Shown here piece by piece: positions 25,026 to 35,285 of a stretch of 64,000 bases of DNA. This stretch comes from Zhongshania aquatica (GTDB lineage Bacteria; Pseudomonadota; Gammaproteobacteria; Pseudomonadales; Spongiibacteraceae). The translations under genes and the position numbers were made by a program. Below the pieces are notes generated by a model. That model worked only from the letters and a program-made list of their open reading frames with translations. It had not been told where the DNA came from and did not search any database. Location of the stretch: assembly GCF_027257955.1 (NCBI RefSeq), contig NZ_JANZNQ010000003.1, positions 62,001 through 126,000 of the forward strand, given 5' to 3'. Positions within the stretch are counted from its first letter, which is position 1; every line of letters starts with the position of its first letter.

Positions 25026-27018
25026 ACTTATATTTGGCGCCACAACGTCGCTAAAACAACTACAGCTAGTATTCATTATTGTCTTGAGCATTGGCGTCTC
25101 TGCTGCAAATGCAGAGATAGATGTCTGGCAAGAATACGCGCAGCTAATACGTGTCCGCCATTATGGTGAGGCCGCTGTTCTAATCACTGCTCAGGCTGAA
25201 AAAGGTGATTCTCGAGCGTGCTACGAACTTGCACAGCTTTATCGGAACGGAAGAGGTGTCGAAAAAAACGAGTCTAAAGCCCGCACGCTATTATTGCGGG
25301 CAGCCAAACAAGATCATATACCCAGCCAGTATTTACTTGGACTGTTCTATAGCAAGGGAACCGGTGGGCCAGAGAGCCGGACAGAGGCGAGGCGATGGCT
25401 GGAAAGTGCCGCACAGCAAAACTATGGCCCGGCCAAGTCAGCGCTAAATTCGCTTAACACTGAACGGGAAAACTCAGAACTCAGTAAGGCGGAGATTCTT
25501 TCCGCTGCTAGAAATTCTGATGCAAATAATACAAAAATACAAAACACCATCCAGCGTGCAATTCATGAGAATAAACATCTCAGCACCTTGGACAGCGATG
25601 GCAATACCCTACTCAGCATTGCTGCTATTTGGGGTGCGCAGCCCACAGCTGAACTATTGCTCAACGCTGGCGTGGATATCAATCAACAAAACCGCTTTGG
25701 AGAAACCGCGCTCCACTTGGCGGTTCAAGAACAACAGTTGAGCGCACTAAATTGGCTGCTCAGCCATAAAGCGAGCTTAGACCTGCAAAGTGTCGCCGGT
25801 AAAACCGCCCTTCACATTGCCTTGGAACGTAATCTCACCGACTATGCCACGCGCCTGCTAGCAGAAAAAGCAAATCCGCTTATCACCGACAAGGACGGAA
25901 AGACCGCGCTGAATATTGCGGTACAACGCCAAAACAAGCCAATACTTGCGCTACTCGCTCGCGATGGATTTCGGCCGGAAGCCACTAATGACATAGAACG
26001 GCGGCTAAAAATAGCACAGCAAGATTCCGGCGACGGTATCTACCCGATTCAGCTGGCCGTTGAACGAGATGATTTACCTCTTATTAAAAAACTAATTTCA
26101 GGTAGCACGACTCCTTGGCAAGCCAATGCACAGGGGCAAACCTTAATAACCTTAGCTGCACAGCACGCGTCTGCGGAAACATTGCGTTATTTATTAAAAC
26201 TAGCACCGAATCCATCAGAGCGTGGTCCGCAAAAGCGCAATGCTTTGTTTTTTGCGCTGGATGCGGATAACAACGAAAACCTACAAGTATTGCTGGACAA
26301 CGGAATTTCCCCCACTGATGAGGATGAGACCGGCCTCAGTGCAATTGAATACGCATTTAGCGTGCGCCCTGAATCCGCGTCACGATTAATCAGACAACTT
26401 CCCTCTTCCCAGTGGCAGGCATTGTGGCTACCTATGGCGGCGGCACATGATCAAAACGAAACTTGTCTGCTATTTATAGATCAGGGTGTCGACGTCGATA
26501 CTGTTGACGAGACGGGCAAAACAGCGCTGTGGTATGCGAGCAAAAGGGAAAACGGCGAGCTGGTGGAAATTCTACTAGGAGCTGATGCAAACGTTCTGAT
26601 CAGCGACACCAACGGCGATACCCCAGTACATATCGCTGCTGGATACTCACCAACATCCCTAGAGATATTGCTTAGAAATAGCGATGCAGTGAGCCTTCTA
26701 AATACAGCAAATCATACTGGAAATATGCCCCTCCACCTTGCTGCAAGTCATTCTCAGGCAAAAAATATTACGCTGTTAGCAAAGCTAGGCGCCGATATAA
26801 ACAGTCGGGACAACAGCGGAAATACGCCGCTTATGCTGGCGGTTTTAGCGAACTCTATCGACACTATCGAAGCCGCCTTGGTCTCTGGCGCTGCACGTAA
26901 TAAGCGGAACAAACAGGACCAAGACGCGCTGACAATGGCCCAACAACTTGGTTATAAAAAAGCGGTCGACGCGCTAAAAAAACCTCAGAAAAACGGTTTT
27001 ATTGACCTGTTTAAATAG
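25012..27018 (+). CDS. Exported Sel1-repeat and ankyrin-repeat protein
   Basis: 668 residues. It overlaps the reductase gene by 14 bp; AGGTGG nine bases before the ATG supports this start. Signal peptide to about residue 34 (ANA-E). Residues 50-150 hold Sel1-like repeats (ACYELAQLYRNGRGVEKN, SQYLLGLFYSKGTGG), and from about 195 to the end run about a dozen ankyrin repeats (GNTLLSIAAIWG, GETALHLAVQEQ, GKTALHIALERN, GNTPLMLAVLAN). No catalytic motif. A periplasmic scaffold is likely; because it is coupled to the reductase and divergent from the cytochromes, it may assemble or hold that system. That role is inference. Confidence 0.85.
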   Translation: MAVARLIFGATTSLKQLQLVFIIVLSIGVSAANAEIDVWQEYAQLIRVRHYGEAAVLITAQAEKGDSRACYELAQLYRNGRGVEKNESKARTLLLRAAKQDHIPSQYLLGLFYSKGTGGPESRTEARRWLESAAQQNYGPAKSALNSLNTERENSELSKAEILSAARNSDANNTKIQNTIQRAIHENKHLSTLDSDGNTLLSIAAIWGAQPTAELLLNAGVDINQQNRFGETALHLAVQEQQLSALNWLLSHKASLDLQSVAGKTALHIALERNLTDYATRLLAEKANPLITDKDGKTALNIAVQRQNKPILALLARDGFRPEATNDIERRLKIAQQDSGDGIYPIQLAVERDDLPLIKKLISGSTTPWQANAQGQTLITLAAQHASAETLRYLLKLAPNPSERGPQKRNALFFALDADNNENLQVLLDNGISPTDEDETGLSAIEYAFSVRPESASRLIRQLPSSQWQALWLPMAAAHDQNETCLLFIDQGVDVDTVDETGKTALWYASKRENGELVEILLGADANVLISDTNGDTPVHIAAGYSPTSLEILLRNSDAVSLLNTANHTGNMPLHLAASHSQAKNITLLAKLGADINSRDNSGNTPLMLAVLANSIDTIEAALVSGAARNKRNKQDQDALTMAQQLGYKKAVDALKKPQKNGFIDLFK

Positions 27019-27211
27019 TTTATCTACGCGGACATTTACACAGCACTTAGCAGAACTGAGCCAGTTATATCACCGTCCCATAGTGATGCAGTAATCCCCA
27101 ATGTGCTTTAACACCCGCTGGTGAAAATAAGATATGCGGATGTAGTATGATTTAGTGATATTTATTCGGTCACCCAGTTAGGCACTACATTTTAACTACA
27201 GGAAATTTTTA

Positions 27212-28117
27212 ATGGCGGCAGGTTCACTTTTAGCTCTGTTCGATGATATCGCGACTCTCCTAGATGATATTTCAGTACTGTCTAAAGTTGCGGTTAAAAA
27301 AACTGCGGGGGTATTAGGTGATGATTTAGCCGTCAATGCCGAGCAGGTTGGTAATGTGCGAGCCGAGCGTGAGCTACCCGTGGTATGGGCCGTGGCTAAA
27401 GGATCACTACTGAATAAAGTGATTATCGTTCCGGTGGTGTTAATAGCCAGTTTGTTTATGCCATGGCTAATAACCCCAGTGCTAATGCTTGGAGGCATGT
27501 ATTTGTGTTACGAAGGTGCTGAAAAAGTCTGGCATACCATTGCCCATCGGAATAAAAAAGATCATACCCAAGCAAGAGCCCTACTTGCGAACAGCGAGTC
27601 AGACTTGCTCGCACTCGAGAAAGTACGAGTTAAAGGAGCTATACGCACTGACTTCATACTGAGCTTAGAAATTATTGTTATCGCACTTAGTACCGTGCAA
27701 GAGGCGCCCTTCGCCAAACAGATTTTGGTGCTATCGATAGTCGCGGTGGGAATTACCTTGGCTGTTTACGGCTTGGTCGCCTTAATAGTAAAGATAGACG
27801 ACTTGGGACTGTATATATTGAAGTCTACTAGCTTGGCGGCGCAGTTTGTCGGTAACTTTTTACTTTGGCTGGCACCTGCGTTAATGAAAACACTCACCGT
27901 CGTTGGTACTTTGGCCATGTTTTTGGTAGGTGGTGGCATATTAAGCCATGGCGTCGATCACTACGTGGAACTTAACTTTGCACTTTCACACATTCATATT
28001 TTCAACAACGCCTTTGCCAATGGTCTTAGCCAAAATTTGTTCAACGGCGTTATCGGTCTATTCGCCGGCGCTGTCATCGTTGCTGTTATATCCGTGCTTC
28101 ATCGACAGCAGCATTAA
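27212..28117 (+). CDS. DUF808 (YedI-like) inner-membrane protein
   Basis: 301 residues. The opening AAGSLLALFDDIATLLDDIS and the following AGVLGDDLAVNAEQV are typical of the DUF808/YedI family. About six hydrophobic helices occupy residues 70-100, 145-190 and 205-295. The family has no established function. It is monocistronic, with an SD-like AGGAAA before the ATG, and converges on cbpM. Confidence 0.9.
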   Translation: MAAGSLLALFDDIATLLDDISVLSKVAVKKTAGVLGDDLAVNAEQVGNVRAERELPVVWAVAKGSLLNKVIIVPVVLIASLFMPWLITPVLMLGGMYLCYEGAEKVWHTIAHRNKKDHTQARALLANSESDLLALEKVRVKGAIRTDFILSLEIIVIALSTVQEAPFAKQILVLSIVAVGITLAVYGLVALIVKIDDLGLYILKSTSLAAQFVGNFLLWLAPALMKTLTVVGTLAMFLVGGGILSHGVDHYVELNFALSHIHIFNNAFANGLSQNLFNGVIGLFAGAVIVAVISVLHRQQH

Positions 28118-28154
28118 TAAGTCGACACGCTTTATTAATTTAATATACAGCGGC

Positions 28155-28463
28155 TCAATACGCAGTGAAGCGATTTAGTCGCTGTTTCAATTGGTGATTT
28201 TCTGCGCGAAGTTGCTCTAGGTCATCGAGTAAGCTTATTGCCAAAGCGATACCCGGCCAGTCTATATCCAGATCTCGGTGCAATCGCACGGCCTTTTTGG
28301 TGATGGATACCATATGGGTGGTGAATACCCATTGGTCGGGAGAATCACCTTCGGGTTCAATAATACCCTGCTCCACAATTTCCAACACGAAATGCTCAGG
28401 CAGATCTGCAACGCGACATAGCTCATCAAACTTCATTATATACAGTTGGGTGTTATTCATCAT
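28155..28463 (-). CDS. cbpM: CbpA modulator CbpM
   Basis: 102 residues, MerR-like helical protein that binds the J domain of CbpA and inhibits its co-chaperone and DNA-binding activity. The C-terminal segment ([21 protein letters not shown]) is a coiled coil, as in known CbpM proteins. Its start overlaps the cbpA stop by four bases (ATGA), giving coupled synthesis of modulator and target. Confidence 0.9.
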   Translation of the reverse strand: MMNNTQLYIMKFDELCRVADLPEHFVLEIVEQGIIEPEGDSPDQWVFTTHMVSITKKAVRLHRDLDIDWPGIALAISLLDDLEQLRAENHQLKQRLNRFTAY

Positions 28464-29413
28464 TTATCACTCCACTCAGAACGTGGATCAAAGGCAGCCT
28501 GATCAGCCAGTTCTTGCCATTTTTTCTTAATGTCATCGTTTGTCGTTTTGGGCATGACTACTTTTAATACCGCAAATAAATCACCGCGCTCACCAACCGG
28601 GAGTTTTTTCACCAGTCCTTTACCGCGAATACGCAGTCTCTGACCGGTTTGGCTGTTTGGTGGTATCGACATCGTGATTTTGCCATCGAGGGTGGGCATT
28701 GCGAGCTTGCTACCTAACGCCGCTTCCCATGGCGCTAGCGGTACAGTAATGATCAAATTGTGCCCTTCGACATCGAATAGAGGATGGGGGACCAGCCTGA
28801 TACGCAGATATAAATCGCCGTCGATGCCATTTGGTCCACCTGGCTCGCCCTGCCCCTTGAGACGGATACGCTCCCCAGCTTCTACACCAGCCGGAATCTT
28901 GACGCTTAGGCTCTTGGTAATTTCAGTAACACGACCATCAGCGGTGTATTGTGGGATTGTGTATGAAATTGTCTTAGATTCAACGGACAGAGTATCTTCG
29001 AGAAAAATGGGGAGATCGGTCTCAATATCCCGTCCTTTCGACGCTTGCCGGCGGCGGCTACCAAAGTCTGATTGCTGGCCAGCCTGACCAAACATTGACG
29101 AAAAGAAGTCAGAGAAATCGCTACCTGCCGAGAAATCTTCCTGGCGGTCTGCACCCGGCCGCCAGCCTGGAGGTGGTCTAAAACCGCCATCATTACTGCA
29201 GTATTGCCGAACTTCGTCGTATTCTGCCCGTTTTTTTTCGTCGTATAAAACTTCGTAGGCTTCGGTTACTTCCTTAAACTTTTCTTCGGCATCTTTGTGC
29301 TCACTGACATCCGGGTGATATTTTCTGGCAAGTTTACGGTAGGCGACTTTTATTGCCTTTTTATCCGCGTTGGCCTCAACACCCAGAATTTTGTAGTAGT
29401 CTTTAAATTCCAT
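28460..29413 (-). CDS. cbpA: Curved-DNA-binding DnaJ-type co-chaperone
   Basis: 317 residues, cytoplasm/nucleoid. N-terminal J domain (residues 1-70) with the HPD motif in KYHPDVSEH, then a Gly/Phe-rich linker, then two DnaJ C-terminal beta domains ([40 protein letters not shown]). The zinc-finger domain of DnaJ is absent, as expected for CbpA. It stimulates DnaK and binds curved DNA in stationary phase. It is co-transcribed with cbpM. Confidence 0.95.
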   Translation of the reverse strand: MEFKDYYKILGVEANADKKAIKVAYRKLARKYHPDVSEHKDAEEKFKEVTEAYEVLYDEKKRAEYDEVRQYCSNDGGFRPPPGWRPGADRQEDFSAGSDFSDFFSSMFGQAGQQSDFGSRRRQASKGRDIETDLPIFLEDTLSVESKTISYTIPQYTADGRVTEITKSLSVKIPAGVEAGERIRLKGQGEPGGPNGIDGDLYLRIRLVPHPLFDVEGHNLIITVPLAPWEAALGSKLAMPTLDGKITMSIPPNSQTGQRLRIRGKGLVKKLPVGERGDLFAVLKVVMPKTTNDDIKKKWQELADQAAFDPRSEWSDK

Positions 29414-29480
29414 TATTTGCGATTTCCACGCTGTGCATTGCTATTAGTCAAATTCAATTGCTGGTTCCATTTAATGCCAG

Positions 29481-29924
29481 TTAAAACTGCTCACTAACAC
29501 TTTGTACCCATCGAATAATGGAAGCGGTATCCATGGCACCATTTTGGCGAGCAAGCTCTTTACCCCGGAAAAAATACACCAAGGTTGGAATACTCTGAAT
29601 TTTAAAACGGTTAGCGATGGTCTGTTCAGTATCAATATTAACTTTTGCCATACGAATTTTAGGCTCTAACACCTTCGCCGCCTGTTCAAAGGCGGGAGCC
29701 ATTGACTTACAAGGTCCGCACCAGGGTGCCCAAAAATCGACAACCATCGGTATTTCGTTACGTTCGATCATGGCAGCAAAGCTAACGCCAGAGAGGGTTG
29801 CTACCTGTCCGCTAAATAACGACTTTTTACACTTTCCGCAGTTGGGTGAACTTATCAGCCGCTCACGCGGAAGCCGGTTACTTGCCAAGCAATGTGGGCA
29901 AACAATATGGACAATATCACTCAT
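29481..29924 (-). CDS. trxC: Thioredoxin 2
   Basis: 147 residues from ATG 29924; an upstream in-frame start at 29948 would add eight residues before the conserved opening. The N-terminal zinc finger has two Cys pairs, CPHC and CGKC, and the thioredoxin fold carries the active site WCGPC and cis-Pro loop SIPTL. Cytoplasmic disulfide reductase linked to oxidative stress. It lies upstream of cbpA on the same strand, 67 bp away. Confidence 0.95.
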   Translation of the reverse strand: MSDIVHIVCPHCLASNRLPRERLISSPNCGKCKKSLFSGQVATLSGVSFAAMIERNEIPMVVDFWAPWCGPCKSMAPAFEQAAKVLEPKIRMAKVNIDTEQTIANRFKIQSIPTLVYFFRGKELARQNGAMDTASIIRWVQSVSEQF

Positions 29925-30053
29925 CACATCTTCTCTGATTGTCACCAATAGTTAAACTGTACCCCTTTTATATTGGGTCTCAATGACGCAGATCAAGCGA
30001 ATGCGAAAAACCCACTCACGTTCCTTTGCCCCACTAGGAAATACAAAGCAACA

Positions 30054-30434
30054 TTAAGATTGTAACCACGAGATCGCATCATCGTGATGATCAAAAAATT
30101 TCACATCTCCAGAGACAAACCATTTGCCAACCTTCGCCGCCATTTCTTGCCATCGTTTGTTTCCATAGATGGCAATTTTATCAAACTCACTGCCGTGCTT
30201 TAAGCCGAGTTTGAAATCATGCCATGCAGCCCTCAGCTCCCAGCCCTCTAGCTCTGTGCCGTCAAACAGCATTTTCACACTAGGCTGCTTAACTTCTGCT
30301 AAGGCCGCATCAATCATCGGTGTAATGGTTTTATAGTCATCATGAGTGAGTTTGCCCTGCGCTTTTAACGACAAGAACACATCACTTCCAACGCGCTCTA
30401 TACCAATTGATAAGCCATGCTTTTGTATTTTCAT
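30054..30434 (-). CDS. SpoIIAA-like (STAS/anti-sigma-antagonist fold) protein
   Basis: 126 residues. Sequence such as GKLTHDDYKTITPMIDAAL, VKMLFDGTELEGWELRAAW and FDKIAIYGNKRWQEM is typical of the SpoIIAA-like/DUF3478 family, which has a CRAL-TRIO/STAS-like lipid-binding fold. No membrane helix. Function of the family is not established. It stands alone. Confidence 0.85.
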   Translation of the reverse strand: MKIQKHGLSIGIERVGSDVFLSLKAQGKLTHDDYKTITPMIDAALAEVKQPSVKMLFDGTELEGWELRAAWHDFKLGLKHGSEFDKIAIYGNKRWQEMAAKVGKWFVSGDVKFFDHHDDAISWLQS

Positions 30435-30826
30435 TTATGCGTCCTCTCACAGAATTTCCAGAGCAACAATGGCCCCGAAGTCAAACTAGTCTATGAATAT
30501 CTTTTATTAGCGTAGGCAAATTTCAGGGACTGACCAATATGCCCTGACTAGCATCAGTTAATAATCGCCATGTGGATAAAAATACAATGTCATTGTCATA
30601 ATCCCAACTCTGAATTTATCAATGAGCCAAATTTTCACCAAAATAACTCAGTGCAAAGACACTGCGATGCGTAAAATACCGACAAGGTTGTCAAATCGTC
30701 GGTAAATGTGTTTTCCCACAGGATTAGATTCCCTAATTGCACGCAGTATCCACTGTGATTTAGGCCTGCAGTCCCCTTTTTAATCACCAAATAAAATCGC
30801 TTAACTCGGGAATCGACGGAGAAATT
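30435..30826. other. Intergenic region without a supported gene
   Basis: 392 bp between the divergent SpoIIAA-like gene and lpxD; both promoters should lie here. A minus-strand ORF of 68 codons (30635-30841) has no recognisable features and overlaps the lpxD start. An interrupted inverted repeat ACCGAC/GTCGGT occurs near 30678-30703 but is too short to interpret. Confidence 0.4.
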
Positions 30827-31876
30827 ATGGGTAACACACAAAAAAGCTTGTCAGAACTCGCCTTATATCTTGATGCGGAGTTAATAGGCAATGCAGACCA
30901 CATGATCTCTGGTATCGCAGACTTACAGTGCGCATCTTCATCTGAGTTATCCTTTATTAACCAAGAATCCTACGCACAGCATTTGGCAACCTCTGCTACC
31001 GGTGCTGTAATTCTTAACGCCGAATTCGCCGACAAATACGACGGCAATAAACTGATTGTTAGCAACACCTATCTTGCCTACGCAAAAATATCTGCCTTGT
31101 TCGAATCACTTTCCTTACTTGCAGTTGGTATTCACCCGACAGCTGTTGTTGCAGCCAGCGCTAACGTCGATCCGAGCGCCTCGATAGGAGCCAACTGTGT
31201 GATCGGCGAGAACGCCAGCATTGCCCCAAACGTTAGACTCTATTCTGGCGTTTCAATCGGCGATAGAGCCAGTATTGGTGAAAACACCCTCATTCATCCC
31301 AATGTTGTTGTTTACCATGCTGTAAACATCGGCAAAAACTGCGTTGTGCATAGCGGAACTGTGATTGGCTCAGATGGTTTTGGTTTTGCGCCAAGCCGCG
31401 AAGGCTGGCATAAAATTCACCAACTAGGCGCGGTTATTATCGGTGACAACGTCGAGATTGGATCCAATTGTTCAATAGATCGTGGTGCTTTAGGGAATAC
31501 CGTGATCAATGACGGCGTGATTATCGACAACCTCGTCCACATTGCCCATAACGTCAAAATAGGCAAACGCTCCGCGATTGCAGGCTGTGTGGGCATTGCT
31601 GGCAGCGCAAACATTGGTGAAAATTGCACTGTTGCCGGTGCGGTTGCCATCAATGGACACATCGACATTGCCGACAATAGTCATTTTCATGGCGGCACCA
31701 TTGTTACCAAGGGCAATACCGAAGCAGGTGTTTTTGCTAGCGCGACACCTATGCAAGAGGTTAAAAAATGGCGTCGCAACTCGGTGCGCTACACTCAATT
31801 AGACGACATGGCCAATCGAATTAAGCAATTAGAAAAGCAATTGAAAGCCTTGTTGCCGTCAGAGTCAGACGCATAG
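30827..31876 (+). CDS. lpxD: UDP-3-O-acylglucosamine N-acyltransferase
   Basis: 349 residues. Third step of lipid A synthesis: N-acylation of UDP-3-O-acylglucosamine with 3-hydroxyacyl-ACP, in the cytoplasm. The N-terminal uridine-binding domain (ISGIADLQCASSSELSFIN) is followed by a left-handed beta-helix of hexapeptide repeats and the conserved SDGFGFAP and catalytic-His region around HNVKIG. The gene normally sits with bamA, skp, fabZ and lpxA; here it is alone with its own terminator, so this may be a second copy. That cannot be decided from this window. Confidence 0.93.
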   Translation: MGNTQKSLSELALYLDAELIGNADHMISGIADLQCASSSELSFINQESYAQHLATSATGAVILNAEFADKYDGNKLIVSNTYLAYAKISALFESLSLLAVGIHPTAVVAASANVDPSASIGANCVIGENASIAPNVRLYSGVSIGDRASIGENTLIHPNVVVYHAVNIGKNCVVHSGTVIGSDGFGFAPSREGWHKIHQLGAVIIGDNVEIGSNCSIDRGALGNTVINDGVIIDNLVHIAHNVKIGKRSAIAGCVGIAGSANIGENCTVAGAVAINGHIDIADNSHFHGGTIVTKGNTEAGVFASATPMQEVKKWRRNSVRYTQLDDMANRIKQLEKQLKALLPSESDA

Positions 31877-31893
31877 TCAGGCTTATAAAGTAG

Positions 31894-31918
31894 AAAGGCC
31901 GCATACGCGGCCTTTTTT
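31894..31918. terminator. Rho-independent terminator between lpxD and ppsA
   Basis: Stem AAGGCCGC/GCGGCCTT with a 4-base loop ATAC and six T after it. It follows the lpxD stop and lies downstream of the convergent ppsA; on the minus strand the U-tract is weaker (TTTCTA). Confidence 0.9.
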
Positions 31919-31963
31919 ATGTTCCCACACTCCGCGGGACCGGAATGTAACAACTAGTTCAAC

Positions 31964-34336
31964 TTAAGCTTTTAGCTTCTCTGCTAGGAACAGCCATGTT
32001 TCCAATACAGAGTCGGGGTTGAGCGACACACTATCAATCCCCTGCTCCATCAACCATTGTGCAAAGTCTGGGTGATCTGAAGGACCTTGACCGCATATAC
32101 CGATGTACTTGCCATGCTTTTTACAGGCATCAATCGCCATTTTTAGCAGTGCTTTTACTGCATCGTTACGCTCGTCGAAGAGATGCGCAATCAAGCCTGA
32201 GTCGCGATCTAAACCCAAGGTAAGCTGGGTCAAATCGTTGGAGCCAATTGAGAAACCATCGAAGTATTGCAGGAATTGCTCAGCCAGTAATGCATTTGCT
32301 GGCAGTTCGCACATCATCACAACACGTAGACCGTTTTCGCCGCGCTTCAAACCATTTGCTTCTAAGAGTTCGACAACTTGCTTGGCTTCGCCTACAGTGC
32401 GTACAAAAGGCACCATGATCTCAACGTTAGTGAGATCCATATCGTTGCGAACTTTCTTAAGCGCGCGGCATTCCAGTTCGAAACACTCGCGGAAAGAATC
32501 AGAGATATAGCGCGATGCACCACGGAAGCCCAACATAGGGTTTTCTTCAGACGGTTCGTACAAACTTCCGCCAATCAAATGAGCATATTCATTTGATTTA
32601 AAGTCTGACATCCGCACGATGACACGTTTCGGATAGAACGCACTGGCGATGGTAGAAATACCCTCCACCAGTTTTTCTACATAGAACTCGACTGGGCTAG
32701 CGTAGCCTGCAATACGGCGCTTAACGGCAGCTTGTACGTCGCGGGGAATATCGTCGTAATTCATCAGTGCTTTTGGATGAACCCCAATCATGCGGTTGAT
32801 GATGAACTCCAAACGCGCCAAACCAACACCCGCGTTGGGGTAGCCCTGGAAGTCAAATGCGCGATCAGGGTTACCGACGTTCATCATGACTTTGAATGGC
32901 AGATCTGGCATGGCATCTAGCTTGTTGCGGTTGATGTCGAAATCTAGAATGCCTTCGTAAACCATACCGGTGTCACCTTCGGCGCACGACACAGTAACGG
33001 GAGTTCCCTCTTGTAATAACTCAGTGGCATCGCCACAACCGACAACAGCAGGAATGCCAAGCTCACGAGCAATAATCGCGGCGTGACAAGTACGGCCGCC
33101 GCGATTAGTCACAATCGCTGATGCACGTTTCATGACCGGTTCCCAATCTGGGTCAGTCATATCAGTAACCAGCACGTCGCCCTGCTGAACCTGATCCATT
33201 TCGCTGATATCAGCAATAACACGAACCGGACCCGCGCCAATGCGCTGACCAATAGAGCGGCCTTCGCATAATACAGCGCCCTTTTCCTTCAGCAGGTAAC
33301 GCTCCATCAAGGTAGTGGATTCGCGGCTTTTCACGGTCTCTGGACGCGCCTGAACGATATACAGTTTGCCGTCATCGCCATCTTTAGCCCATTCGATATC
33401 CATCGGACGGCCATAGTGCTTTTCAATAGTCATGGCTTGTTTGGCGAGGCCAAGCACTTCGTCGTCGTTCAGGCAGAACGTGCTGCGATCATCTTCGCTC
33501 ACATCCACAGTTTCAACCGACTTACCGGCACTGGCGTCACTGCCGTAGACCATTTTGATCATTTTGCTACCGAGGTTACGGCGCAATACTGCAGGACGAT
33601 CCTTGGCAAGAGTCGCCTTATGAACATAAAACTCGTCTGGGTTAACTGCGCCCTGTACAACGGTTTCACCCAAGCCGTAAGACGCGGTGATAAATACCAC
33701 GCCATCGAAACCAGACTCGGTATCCATCGAAAACATAACACCCGCAGCGCCGGTATCTGAACGCACCATGCGCTGTATACCTGCTGACAACGCGACGTCC
33801 GCGTGCTCAAAACCTTGGTGGACACGGTAGGCAATGGCGCGATCATTGTATAAAGACGCAAACACTTCCTTGATCGCAATCATAATATTGTCGAGACCGC
33901 GAATGTTTAGAAAGGTCTCTTGCTGACCAGCAAAGGATGCATCGGGTAAATCTTCGGCGGTTGCCGATGAGCGCACCGCGAATGACATAGCATCATTGCC
34001 ATCTACCAATTTGGTGTAGGCTGAAACTACCGCAGTGTTCAGCGCCTCAGGGAAGGGTGTTTCTACAATCCACTGGCGAATTTTCTTGCCAACAACGGCT
34101 AGATTTTTCACGTCCTCAATATCAAAGCCATCCAGCTCTGCAATAATTCTATCGTTTAGGCCACTTTGTTGCAGGAAGTCTCGGAAGGCATCGGCGGTGG
34201 TTGCAAAACCGCCAGGAACAGAAACACCAACCTGCGACAACTGGCTAATCATCTCCCCCAAGGACGCGTTTTTGCCGCCTACGCGGTCGACATCATTCAT
34301 TCCAAGGTCGTTAAACCAGATTACGTATTCAGACAC
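31964..34336 (-). CDS. ppsA: Phosphoenolpyruvate synthase
   Basis: 790 residues. Converts pyruvate, ATP and water to phosphoenolpyruvate, AMP and phosphate for gluconeogenesis on C2-C3 and fatty substrates; cytoplasm. N-terminal ATP-grasp domain ([30 protein letters not shown]), phospho-His swivelling domain with catalytic His418 in [17 protein letters not shown], and a C-terminal PEP-binding barrel ending near [13 protein letters not shown]. The regulatory partner ppsR is divergent, 130 bp away. Confidence 0.97.
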   Translation of the reverse strand: MSEYVIWFNDLGMNDVDRVGGKNASLGEMISQLSQVGVSVPGGFATTADAFRDFLQQSGLNDRIIAELDGFDIEDVKNLAVVGKKIRQWIVETPFPEALNTAVVSAYTKLVDGNDAMSFAVRSSATAEDLPDASFAGQQETFLNIRGLDNIMIAIKEVFASLYNDRAIAYRVHQGFEHADVALSAGIQRMVRSDTGAAGVMFSMDTESGFDGVVFITASYGLGETVVQGAVNPDEFYVHKATLAKDRPAVLRRNLGSKMIKMVYGSDASAGKSVETVDVSEDDRSTFCLNDDEVLGLAKQAMTIEKHYGRPMDIEWAKDGDDGKLYIVQARPETVKSRESTTLMERYLLKEKGAVLCEGRSIGQRIGAGPVRVIADISEMDQVQQGDVLVTDMTDPDWEPVMKRASAIVTNRGGRTCHAAIIARELGIPAVVGCGDATELLQEGTPVTVSCAEGDTGMVYEGILDFDINRNKLDAMPDLPFKVMMNVGNPDRAFDFQGYPNAGVGLARLEFIINRMIGVHPKALMNYDDIPRDVQAAVKRRIAGYASPVEFYVEKLVEGISTIASAFYPKRVIVRMSDFKSNEYAHLIGGSLYEPSEENPMLGFRGASRYISDSFRECFELECRALKKVRNDMDLTNVEIMVPFVRTVGEAKQVVELLEANGLKRGENGLRVVMMCELPANALLAEQFLQYFDGFSIGSNDLTQLTLGLDRDSGLIAHLFDERNDAVKALLKMAIDACKKHGKYIGICGQGPSDHPDFAQWLMEQGIDSVSLNPDSVLETWLFLAEKLKA

Positions 34337-34466
34337 GTGTATCTCCCATTTTACAAAGCGACCGCATAACGGTTATAAGGGTGCAAAACATTAACACGGG
34401 CTATACTAAAGTAAGTAATTTGGAAATTCCCGTCGAAAAACACCGTGCTTTAGGTAAAAAAACTAC

Positions 34467-35285
34467 ATGACTCGTCCGGCCTTTTTTATATCAGACAGTA
34501 CAGGCATCACCGCAGAAACCCTTGGTAGCAGCGTATTAGCCCAATTTGAGAACCAAAAATTCGACCATATCATCGTTCCCTATGTCGATAATGCGCAAAA
34601 AGCGCAGTCGGCGGTAGAGAAAATAAATCGAGCCGCCGATGACAGCGGCAAGCAACCTATCGTATTCGATACCCTCGTCAACGAAGATCTACGCGCAATC
34701 ATCGCCACCAGCCGAGGTTTTATTGTAGACGTGCTGGGGACCTTTGTTAGCCAATTAGAAACTGCGCTAGGAGAGAAGCCCTCGCGCACGGTTGGCCGCG
34801 TACAAAATGCCGACAAGGATATGCTCTATAAACAACGCATCGACGCCGTGAACTACGCCTTAGACAACGACGATGGCGCCAGATTAAACCGCTATGACCA
34901 AGCTGAAGTTATTTTAATTGGGGTGTCTCGCAGCGGAAAAACGCCAACCTGTCTTTACTTAGCCATGCAGTCCGGGATATTCGTTGCTAACTACCCAATC
35001 ACTGATGAAGACATGGAAAGCGATCGCCTACCCAAGGCTTTGCTAGATCATCGTAGCCGATTATTCGGACTAACCATTGACGCTGACCGTCTCTCGGCAA
35101 TTCGTAGCGAACGCAGACCTGATACCCGTTACGCGTCACTCCGTCAGTGCGAAGACGAGCTGCGCCAAGCCGAGGCCATGTTCAAACGATTCGGTATCCC
35201 CTACCTCGATATCACCCACGCGTCAGTGGAAGAAATCGCAACACGGGTATTGTTGGACACGGGTTTACGCGGGCATAAACGCTAG
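34467..35285 (+). CDS. ppsR: PEP synthase regulatory kinase/pyrophosphorylase
   Basis: 272 residues, DUF299 family. It inactivates PEP synthase by ADP-dependent phosphorylation of a threonine beside the catalytic His and reactivates it with phosphate. The P-loop GVSRSGKTPTC is at about 152-162, and the N-terminal FFISDSTGITAETLG is typical. It is divergent from its target ppsA. Its stop shares one base with the GTG start of the next gene, suggesting translational coupling. Confidence 0.96.
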   Translation: MTRPAFFISDSTGITAETLGSSVLAQFENQKFDHIIVPYVDNAQKAQSAVEKINRAADDSGKQPIVFDTLVNEDLRAIIATSRGFIVDVLGTFVSQLETALGEKPSRTVGRVQNADKDMLYKQRIDAVNYALDNDDGARLNRYDQAEVILIGVSRSGKTPTCLYLAMQSGIFVANYPITDEDMESDRLPKALLDHRSRLFGLTIDADRLSAIRSERRPDTRYASLRQCEDELRQAEAMFKRFGIPYLDITHASVEEIATRVLLDTGLRGHKR

